Notes under the pieces: generated by a model
Database searches by the model: none
Told to the model about the DNA's origin: nothing
What the model saw: only the letters and a program-made list of their open reading frames with translations
Part shown: positions 16,205-22,470 of the stretch, piece after piece
How the letters are laid out: the number at the start of each line of letters is the position of its first letter
Numbering within the stretch: position 1 is the first letter of the stretch
Assembly: GCA_963169055.1 (NCBI GenBank)
Contig: CAUJFU010000368.1
Coordinates: 1 to 37,840 of the forward strand
Direction of reading: 5' to 3'
DNA length: 37,840 nucleotides
Source of the DNA: Myxococcota bacterium
GTDB lineage: Bacteria; Myxococcota_C; UBA6777
Made by a program: the position numbers and the translations under genes

Positions 16205-18535
16205 TTATGGGCGACCACAAGCGCTTTGGGTTCCATCAGGTCGGATACAAGGGGCGTTCGGTTGGCAAAAAGGTTTGGAGCAGCACAAGACGGGGGGTTG
16301 GACGTAGACGCACACCCCATTTTGACAGTCTTCACCTTGGTTGCAATCGCAAGCATTCTGGCAACTTTGTTGGGAACAATAGGCCAGATTGCCTTGGGCA
16401 TCTTCGCAGCGATTCCCGGGGGGACAGAAGGGCTTGTCGCAACAATAGATCCGCGATCCAGAGGTGACGATCGTGCAGCGCCCACGCACGCAAGATTGCC
16501 CTTGGTTGGGACAATCGCACGCACTTTGACAGGACGCTGTGGGGCAAAGGGCGGCTTGGTTTTGGGCATGAAAACAAGCCTGTCCTTGGGGACATCCGAC
16601 TTTGTCGCAACAATAGACCGCAGGGAAAGTGCCGATACATTGGCCGCGATAACAATCGTCACCTTGGGGACAGTCACACGGCGAAGTGCAGGTCGATTGG
16701 GGTGTGCAAGTCGCCCACTGATTGCTTGCGTTTCGGCAACGCTCGCCTTGGGGGCAGCCCGATTGACCGCAACAATAGACGGGCGGACTGGTCGTCAAAC
16801 AGATACCGTTGCGGCAATCTTCGCCTTGCGCGCAATCACACGGAGATTGGCAACGACGCGCTGCACACTGCCCGACCTGCCCGTTGGCTTGGTAGCAGAA
16901 TTGATCCAACGGACAACCTGCGTTTGAACAACAATACGCCCCTCCAAGCCCGGGATCTTGATTGCAAAGGCCATTGATACAAGTCGCTCCTTGGGGACAA
17001 TCGCAAAGCGTGTTGCAAGGTGCAGGGCAAAAGCCCGATTGCATCGCCTTGTTTTCGCAGCCTTGCCCTTGGGGGCAACCTTCTTTGTCACAACAAAAAG
17101 TCGGTTGTGCGCTGGTTTTGCATTGCCCGCCTGTACAAGCCTCGCCTTGAACACAATCGCAAGCACTCCGACATGGACGCGGTTGTTGCGGGCAGATCGC
17201 AATGGAGCCTGTTTTGCCTTTGCACGTCGCCCCGGGTGGACAGCCTTGGACGTTATCACAGCAATACATCGGCGCAGGGCCGCGAAAGCACTTTCCGTTG
17301 GAACAGTCGTAGCCTTCGGGACAATCACACGGTGAAACGCATAACAACGGACACTTTCCCGCTGCACTCGTCGAAGTGTAGCACGTCGCACCACCCGGAC
17401 AGCCCGGGTTCTCACAACAATACCCCGGGAAAGAAGACTTAAAACACTTGCCTTCCACGCAATACTGACCCTGTGGGCAATCACACAACGTCGCGCAGCT
17501 TTGGGGCGGAACGCACAGCCCTGTCCCCAGACCGCAAAGCCCTACATCTTGGGTCGTTTTCGTCACACAAACGCCCCCGACGCACCGCCCATCGGACTTT
17601 TCGCACAACTTCCCAACCTGCTGACAAGGTCGGCTCGGGCAGTCCTGATCTTTTTGACAAGCAGGCCCCTCAACACACTTTCCTGCGTCCTTGTCGCATC
17701 CGCCTTTTTTGGGGGTGCGTTGGACATCGCACTTTGCATCGACGCAACGAGCCAAGACTTCGGCGCATCCTTGCGGGCCTTGCTCACACCCCGAGATGCC
17801 GCAATCGCGATCTTTGATACAAGCAGGCGCTTGTACACACTTTCCATCCGAATCATCGGGCGTTTTGCAAGCCGCTCCCGCAGGGCAACCCGCCTTCGCA
17901 CAACAATACACAGGCGACTCTCCCCCCACACAGCGGCCCTGCACACACGCCTCGCCTTGGGGACAATCGCAGGTCTTTTGACACGCAGGCTTTTCTCCGC
18001 AAACCCCCAAGCTACCGTCGCTTCGCTGACATGCTCCTTGTTTGCACTCCTCTGGGCGCGAACAACACGCAACCTTTTGGCCCAACGCAGAACACTGCCC
18101 GCCTTCGCAAGAAAGCCCCACCGCGCAATCACACACGCTCTTGCAAACACGACCTGCCTCGCCGCATTTTCCGCTCCCCGTTCGCGGAGAGAGACACACC
18201 TCACCCACCACACAGCCCGCCTTATCGCAACAATACACAGCCACCGCCCCGTGCCTGCAAATCCCCCCCTCACACCCTTCCCCTTGCCTGCAATCACAAG
18301 GGTGTGTACACGCTCTCGGCTCTCCAACCACCCCATCTGCGGGGCTTTCGTTCGCTCCCTCGATCACACCTTCGATACCTTCTTTGGAAACCCCACTGTC
18401 TCCGTCACGTTCTTCTCCCACACCTTCCGCGCTGGACTCTGTGGGAGGGCCTCCATCACAACGACACCCCACCGCCACTACCGCCCACACGCAAAGCACA
18501 ACCAACCAACCCCGCAAACGCCAAACCCGCTCCAT
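16205..18535 (-). CDS. Cysteine-rich repeat lipoprotein (11 CDC-type repeats)
   Basis: A predicted surface lipoprotein of 776 residues with no recognised enzyme domain. ATG 18535 has a perfect AAGGAGG upstream. The signal WLVVLCVWAVVAVGC ends in a lipobox at Cys24, followed by an acidic Glu/Ser/Gly linker to about residue 70. The rest is about eleven cysteine modules of ~50 residues with the pattern C.(S/P)CDCPQGE.C..G.C, then (Y/F)CC.K.GCP.G..C and a closing Cys. Two further segments (KDRDCGISGCEQGPQGC, KDQDCPSRPCQQ) break the series near residues 225-300. Dense paired cysteines imply an extracellular disulfide-bonded rod. It is downstream of the small membrane protein at 18662 (126-bp gap) and may share its transcript. 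Comparable long Cys-rich lipoproteins are common in Myxococcota, though their roles are mostly unknown. Confidence 0.88.
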   Translation of the reverse strand: MERVWRLRGWLVVLCVWAVVAVGCRCDGGPPTESSAEGVGEERDGDSGVSKEGIEGVIEGANESPADGVVGEPRACTHPCDCRQGEGCEGGICRHGAVAVYCCDKAGCVVGEVCLSPRTGSGKCGEAGRVCKSVCDCAVGLSCEGGQCSALGQKVACCSRPEECKQGACQRSDGSLGVCGEKPACQKTCDCPQGEACVQGRCVGGESPVYCCAKAGCPAGAACKTPDDSDGKCVQAPACIKDRDCGISGCEQGPQGCAEVLARCVDAKCDVQRTPKKGGCDKDAGKCVEGPACQKDQDCPSRPCQQVGKLCEKSDGRCVGGVCVTKTTQDVGLCGLGTGLCVPPQSCATLCDCPQGQYCVEGKCFKSSFPGYCCENPGCPGGATCYTSTSAAGKCPLLCVSPCDCPEGYDCSNGKCFRGPAPMYCCDNVQGCPPGATCKGKTGSIAICPQQPRPCRSACDCVQGEACTGGQCKTSAQPTFCCDKEGCPQGQGCENKAMQSGFCPAPCNTLCDCPQGATCINGLCNQDPGLGGAYCCSNAGCPLDQFCYQANGQVGQCAARRCQSPCDCAQGEDCRNGICLTTSPPVYCCGQSGCPQGERCRNASNQWATCTPQSTCTSPCDCPQGDDCYRGQCIGTFPAVYCCDKVGCPQGQACFHAQNQAALCPTASCQSACDCPNQGQSCVRGRCTIVTSGSRIYCCDKPFCPPGNRCEDAQGNLAYCSQQSCQNACDCNQGEDCQNGVCVYVQPPVLCCSKPFCQPNAPCIRPDGTQSACGRP

Positions 18536-18661
18536 CTCGATCCTCCTTTCGTGCGCAACCGCGCCACAAAACACAAGGATCTCCAAGGTCTAGAATCCAT
18601 CCCCCTTTTATCGCCCCCCGATATCCATCGAAGTGATGCAGCCGACAAAAAAAGACGCACA

Positions 18662-19081
18662 TCACTTTCCAAAGCCCAATCCGCCGCCTCGAAACCCACC
18701 GCCGCCCCTTGCACGATACTGCACCAACCGCCCCCCTCGTTGATAGGCTTGCCACCTGACCAGATTCGCCCGTTGCTGCGAGCGATACGAAGCATAACCG
18801 GGGTGAAACCAGATCCAGTTGCTATAGCGGTATCGATCCTGATAACAATAACCCTTTTGCAGATCACAAACCGCATCCGACGGACAATCCGCCAGATCCT
18901 TGCGCGCCCAACCGCATCGCTGCGCCAAAAAGCACGACCCCTGCAAGCATACGCCCCCCCCACATTCTGCATCGCTGACGCAGACGCGCACAAAGTCCGA
19001 ACGCATCCCAAGCCACAGCCCAAAACCAAACGGGATCACCAAGATCACGACCACCCAAAAACCAAACGTGTCTTTTTGCAT
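18662..19081 (-). CDS. Small membrane-anchored cysteine-containing protein (139 residues)
   Basis: Not a recognised family. ATG 19081 has GAGGAGGGGAG directly upstream and lies 9 bp after the stop of the 5-TM protein gene, so the two are almost surely co-transcribed. One N-terminal span (FWVVVILVIPFGFGLWLGM, residues ~8-26) acts as an uncleaved anchor or signal. It is followed by a Cys-rich part (CVSDAECGGGVCLQGSC, CGWARKDLADCPSDAVCDLQKGYCYQ) that resembles the modules of the larger Cys-rich lipoproteins nearby. The tail is Tyr/Arg-rich and then Gly-rich (RARGGGGFRGGGLGFGK). Confidence 0.75.
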   Translation of the reverse strand: MQKDTFGFWVVVILVIPFGFGLWLGMRSDFVRVCVSDAECGGGVCLQGSCFLAQRCGWARKDLADCPSDAVCDLQKGYCYQDRYRYSNWIWFHPGYASYRSQQRANLVRWQAYQRGGRLVQYRARGGGGFRGGGLGFGK

Positions 19082-19090
19082 CTCCCCTCC

Positions 19091-19948
19091 TCAATCCAAG
19101 GCAAACAGCAGCACAACAAACCAAGAACCAAAAAACACCAAGCACCACCGACAAATCAAGAAGTTCAGCGCTTCGGTGTGTTGGCGGCGGCGATACCAAT
19201 CGTCATCTTGGCGAAGGAACAGCCACATCACCCCCCAAAACAACACCCCCACCATCAACATCACACAATGCACCGCAAAAATCTCGTAAAAGTACGGTCC
19301 ATCGGGCGCAGCGTACGCGATCGTCCGCTCAAAAGACCACCCAAATCCAAGGATCAAGATCATCCACTCCACAAATCCCCGCAACGTCGCCTTGCGCTCG
19401 CGTTGCTCGACTTGCTCTTGGTGCATCTCTCCCTCTGCTTCGGGAACTGGCGCTTCTGCAAACGAAAACACCAACCGAAACCATTTGGAGATCCGCGTAG
19501 GTTCGCCCCGAAACTCTTCGTCCTCCGCAACAGGCACCACATACGCATCCAAGACCGATGGCCCAAAACCAAAGATCCCGTACATCCGCGAATTATACAC
19601 CAAAGCCCCCACCAAAAGACTCAGCGCAAAAAGCTGGATCTTGAAATTCAGATCCCACGAACCGAAAAGCAAAAACCCTGACCACAACCCCCCTCCCAAT
19701 AAGCCTCCCACCGCCCACTTCCACGGGATCTTCTCCTCGTCATACGTCGCAGGTTCATGCGTCACTTTAAAACTGAAATCTCCCGGAAGCGAACCCTCCT
19801 GTAGATCGCGCAGTCCGCCCGTTCCACCGCCTTGCAAATCGCGCAGCCCGCCTTTTCCGCCGCCTTGCAGATCGCGTGGATCGTTGTTTCTGCGATCTTG
19901 GTGTGGCTTGTCTTCTTCGATCGGAAATCCCAAAGGATCTTTTCGCAT
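19091..19948 (-). CDS. Integral membrane protein with about five TM segments
   Basis: Unrecognised inner-membrane protein of 285 residues. ATG 19948 is preferred, with AAGGG nine bases upstream; the frame continues to 20134, but that extension runs through the dispersed repeat and is not believable as coding. The N-terminal ~50 residues are cytoplasm-like and hold three 11-residue repeats (RDLQGGGKGGL type). Hydrophobic spans follow: WAVGGLLGGGLWSGFLLFG, IQLFALSLLVGALVY, WMILILGFGWSF, FAVHCVMLMVGVLFWGVMW and LVFFGSWFVVLLFAL. A polar, acidic loop (residues ~150-190) separates the second and third spans. It is the first gene of a likely minus-strand operon with the 18662 gene. Confidence 0.75.
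   Translation of the reverse strand: MRKDPLGFPIEEDKPHQDRRNNDPRDLQGGGKGGLRDLQGGGTGGLRDLQEGSLPGDFSFKVTHEPATYDEEKIPWKWAVGGLLGGGLWSGFLLFGSWDLNFKIQLFALSLLVGALVYNSRMYGIFGFGPSVLDAYVVPVAEDEEFRGEPTRISKWFRLVFSFAEAPVPEAEGEMHQEQVEQRERKATLRGFVEWMILILGFGWSFERTIAYAAPDGPYFYEIFAVHCVMLMVGVLFWGVMWLFLRQDDDWYRRRQHTEALNFLICRWCLVFFGSWFVVLLFALD
19803..19880. repeat. 33-bp in-frame tandem repeat inside the 5-TM protein gene
   Basis: Units starting at 19803, 19836 and 19869 repeat with a 33-bp period (2.4 copies) around ATCGCGCAG and CCGCCTTGC. They encode the triple RDLQGGG..GGL motif near the N-terminus. The period preserves the reading frame. Confidence 0.75.
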
Positions 19949-20287
19949 CGCTCTCACCCTTCTGCCCTTTATTTCTCCACCGCCTCTTTGGATGGTACTG
20001 CGCTTTGTGCAGAATTGTGCTATCCATGAGGGCTTGCGCGGTTGGATTCGGTTTTGTGGGGTGCGACCCCACACCCCGCCATAGAACTTCGTCCCCTTGA
20101 CCCCCGTGTTGGCGAAGAGATCATCGTTTTTCACACCAACGATGCTGTCGCTTCAAGCGGTGCGAACACGGGGTTTTTGTCCACAAGTGACAGGTCGATC
20201 AAAAGAAAAGATCGTCACGTCTTTTATAACACAGATCAAGCCCTTGCTTTGCTTGATTATTCTCTTGTTTGTTGGGTAGGATTTCTC
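19949..20287. other. Divergent intergenic region holding dispersed repeat copy B
   Basis: This 339-bp gap separates the 5-TM gene (minus) from the Stig1-type lipoprotein gene (plus). The middle is dispersed repeat copy B. A TATAAC hexamer near 20224 could be a -10 element for the right-hand gene, but I see no convincing -35 partner. I see no further gene here. Confidence 0.6.
20051..20180 (+). repeat. Dispersed ~130-bp structured repeat, copy B
   Basis: The element starts GTTTTGTGGGGTGCG and includes a GTGGGG...CCCCAC hairpin, then CCCCTTGACCCCC. It ends with GCGAACACGGGGTTTTTG. CCCCGTGTT (20102-20110) can pair with AACACGGGG (20165-20173) across ~54 bases. Within that loop CATCGTT pairs with AACGATG. 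The closing arm and T-run resemble a terminator. It aligns over its whole length with copies C and D. Confidence 0.85.
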
Positions 20288-21550
20288 ATGGATCGTTTTG
20301 TCTTTTCAATGAATTCGGAACCTCCGAACCTATCGTTCCATCCGCCACAAGGATCGAAGCGCCCCACGCAACAGGGTTGGTTTGGTTTTCGGATGGTTCT
20401 GTGGCTTGGTTGCTTTGGCTGGCTCAACATCATGGGCTGCCCTCCGACTCCGACAGTCGAATGCGATGCCAAGACAGCTTGCCCGCAAGGAAAGCGTTGT
20501 GTCGAAGGGGCGTGCCTTTGTGTCGCAGGATACACGGACTGCAACAAGTCTTGCGTGGATCTTCAAACAGATACCGCGCATTGTGGCGCTTGTGGTGGCG
20601 TGTGCAAAACAGGTGAAGCCTGCCGTCAAGGTGTTTGCGTGCCGATCTGTATCCCACCGCAAGACGATTGTGGGGGGCGCTGTGTGGATCGCAGCAACGA
20701 CGCCGCACACTGCGGAAGTTGCAACAACGCCTGCGCTCCAACAACGCGATGCCAGCGCAGTTTGTGTGTATCGCCCTGCCCTGCGGAACAGCTCTTTTGC
20801 GGAGGTTTGTGCATCGATCCCAAAAGTCGCCGTACACACTGCGGAACGTGCGGCAATACCTGTGAGATCGGAAAGTCTTGTGCAAATGGGGATTGTGTGG
20901 CGGCGTGTCCGCCTGATGCAACCGACTTGTGCGAAGGTGGATGTGTGGATCTTCAGTCCAACCCGCTGCATTGTGGCGGATGCAACAAAGCCTGCCCCAG
21001 CGGTCTTCTTTGCAACAAAGGCCGTTGTGCGTGTCCGTCCGACCGATTGGAGTGCGGAGGAAACTGCATCGATCCCCAAGCAGACGCCCAACACTGCGGC
21101 AAATGCAACAGCGCCTGTCCATCAGGACAAGTCTGTGCGGTGGGCGTGTGTGTAGCGTCTTGCCCAAGTGCCTCATCTACAAACTGTTCGGGCGGATGCT
21201 TCGACCTTCAAAGCGCGAACGCACATTGCGGGATATGTGGAAACACTTGCACAGCAGGACAAGTCTGTGTTGCAGGCCGATGTAGCTGTCCACCCCAAAC
21301 GACCCTATGCAACGGCCTTTGCGTCGATCTCCAGCGCGATGTCTTGCATTGTGGTTTGTGCCAAAATCGCTGTGCGGGTGGGAATGTTTGCGCAGCGGGC
21401 CGTTGTGTGGCGACTTGCCCCCAAGACACCCCCTCCGCTTGTTTGGGCGGATGCTTCGATCTGCTTCAAACGGCCCGACATTGCGGCATATGCAACAACG
21501 CTTGCCCTCGTGGCGCGACGTGCCAAAATGGTCGCTGTGTCGCCCCCTAA
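20288..21550 (+). CDS. Stig1-type cysteine-rich repeat lipoprotein (8 repeats)
   Basis: A predicted lipoprotein of 420 residues. ATG 20288 follows GGTAGGA. The n-region is unusually long, and the hydrophobic stretch MVLWLGCFGWLNIMGC ends in a lipobox at Cys51; an internal ATG at residue 36 is a possible alternative start. The mature protein is eight tandem modules of ~45 residues with the pattern C.G.C(V/I/F)D.......HCG.C...C..G..C..G.C. These match the Stig1 (PF04885) pattern that is common in Myxococcota secreted proteins. Each module has paired cysteines suited to disulfides. There is no catalytic motif, so a surface structural or adhesion role is a guess. The shorter lipoprotein at the right edge of the window has the same module. 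Confidence 0.88.
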   Translation: MDRFVFSMNSEPPNLSFHPPQGSKRPTQQGWFGFRMVLWLGCFGWLNIMGCPPTPTVECDAKTACPQGKRCVEGACLCVAGYTDCNKSCVDLQTDTAHCGACGGVCKTGEACRQGVCVPICIPPQDDCGGRCVDRSNDAAHCGSCNNACAPTTRCQRSLCVSPCPAEQLFCGGLCIDPKSRRTHCGTCGNTCEIGKSCANGDCVAACPPDATDLCEGGCVDLQSNPLHCGGCNKACPSGLLCNKGRCACPSDRLECGGNCIDPQADAQHCGKCNSACPSGQVCAVGVCVASCPSASSTNCSGGCFDLQSANAHCGICGNTCTAGQVCVAGRCSCPPQTTLCNGLCVDLQRDVLHCGLCQNRCAGGNVCAAGRCVATCPQDTPSACLGGCFDLLQTARHCGICNNACPRGATCQNGRCVAP

Positions 21551-21554
21551 AGAC

Positions 21555-21908
21555 TCATACACGCACAACCAAAGACGTTCGGCTCAATTCAACATAGCTC
21601 CCCAAAGAAAAAGCTTCTTTGATTCCCTCTAGGTTTTGCTCGATCATTCGCACCAGTTCGCCGTTTGAGATGTTTCCCGTCGAAACGAGCAATAGCTTGT
21701 GAGGTTTCCCATACAACAAAAAAGAGTCCACGAAATCGGCGTCTTTGGTCACAACAATCCATTTTCCCTGAAGGGAGATATCGTTCAATTCTTGATCTGT
21801 TGTTTGGTTTCCTTTGTCCAGATCAAGCGTGTGGAGAACTTCGTACCCTTTCAAGAGGAAGACGCTCGACAATCTGCGCGGAAGTTGTGCATCGATAAGG
21901 AATCTCAT
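21555..21908 (-). CDS. DUF5615 PIN-like protein (putative toxin)
   Basis: A 117-residue protein with the DUF5615 pattern: MRFLIDAQLPRRLSSVFLLKGYEVLH at the N-terminus (the Asp in LIDAQLP), then KWIVVTKDADFVDSFLLYG with conserved TKDxDF, and KLLLVSTGNISN. The family has a PIN-like nuclease fold and is usually encoded with a DUF433 partner, as here. Its ATG overlaps the DUF433 stop (ATGA), so expression should be coupled. Nuclease activity is inferred from the fold family and not shown. The last bases lie only a few bases from the convergent Stig1-lipoprotein stop. Confidence 0.88.
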   Translation of the reverse strand: MRFLIDAQLPRRLSSVFLLKGYEVLHTLDLDKGNQTTDQELNDISLQGKWIVVTKDADFVDSFLLYGKPHKLLLVSTGNISNGELVRMIEQNLEGIKEAFSLGSYVELSRTSLVVRV

Positions 21909-22162
21909 GCAGCATCCAAAAACTGAACACGCTTGATTTGGCTCAGCTTTGCAGCAAAAGCAAGCACCGCGTAGATATCCTCCATCTCCAGATCCTCGTA
22001 ATCATCCAAAAGTTCTTGGTACGACATCCCCGCGCTAAGCAACTCCAAGATCACCTCAACAGGATAACGTAACCCACGAATACAAGGTTTTCCATGACAG
22101 ATATCCGAGTGAATTGTGATCCGAGACAATGATTCGTTTTGTCGTTCTGATGAGACGCCCAC
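21905..22162 (-). CDS. DUF433 protein (putative antitoxin)
   Basis: An 85-residue protein with the DUF433 signature: RITIHSDICHGKPCIRG, then LRYPVEVILELLSAGMSYQELLDDY and MEDIYAVLAFAAKL. It is a small helical, winged-helix-like domain, the usual partner of DUF5615. I chose GTG 22162 because GGAGG lies five bases upstream; the open frame goes on to 22225, and a later TTG (SLSRI) is also possible. It is first in a two-gene operon and overlaps the DUF5615 start by four bases. Self-repression is typical of such pairs but no operator is evident here. Confidence 0.85.
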   Translation of the reverse strand: MGVSSERQNESLSRITIHSDICHGKPCIRGLRYPVEVILELLSAGMSYQELLDDYEDLEMEDIYAVLAFAAKLSQIKRVQFLDAA

Positions 22163-22470
22163 GAAAACCTCCACCCTGTCACGCCCCGAAAAGCGTAGAA
22201 CAAGCATTTTGCGCCCAAAAAACACAGAACTCGTCCGAGAAAGACGGGATCAAGCGAGCGCTCTGTTTGTGAACTACTCGGCCCTAAAGAGCCGAGCTTC
22301 GAGCAGGTTCAAACGGCTCGCTACATTGAACAAGCCTTGCGTACCGAGTATCTATCCTTAGTGAAAGCAACGCAAGTTGATTCACCAAGGTTGAAACCCT
22401 TCGCCCGTTTCGCTGTCTGTCTGATACCACGAAGCACAACACGACCCACCAAAGCTTTCGGAGTTCCACG
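22163..22470. other. Divergent intergenic region with two alternative hairpins
   Basis: This 308-bp gap lies between the DUF433 gene and the HEAT lipoprotein gene. CTCGGC (22277-22282) can pair with GCCGAG (22291-22296). The overlapping GAGCCG (22289-22294) can instead pair with CGGCTC (22314-22319), so the two stems exclude each other. A plus-strand frame from about 22240 to 22400 reads protein-like (ELLGPKEPSFEQVQTARYIE) but has no usable start before TTG 22337. I see no clear promoter. Confidence 0.4.

Noticed and set aside
17501-19681. Long plus-strand open frame of ~726 residues
   Set aside because: It lies opposite three better-supported minus-strand genes with signal peptides, ribosome-binding sites and repeat structure. 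Its own product is low-complexity without recognisable domains.
19949-20134. N-terminal extension of the 5-TM protein
   Set aside because: The extension is translated from the dispersed repeat, and a good ribosome-binding site precedes ATG 19948.
22240-22470. Plus-strand protein-like reading before the HEAT gene (SFEQVQTARYIEQALRTEY)
   Set aside because: It has no start codon before TTG 22337, no ribosome-binding site and no recognised family, and it runs into the HEAT gene in another frame. A decayed gene fragment is possible but unsupported.
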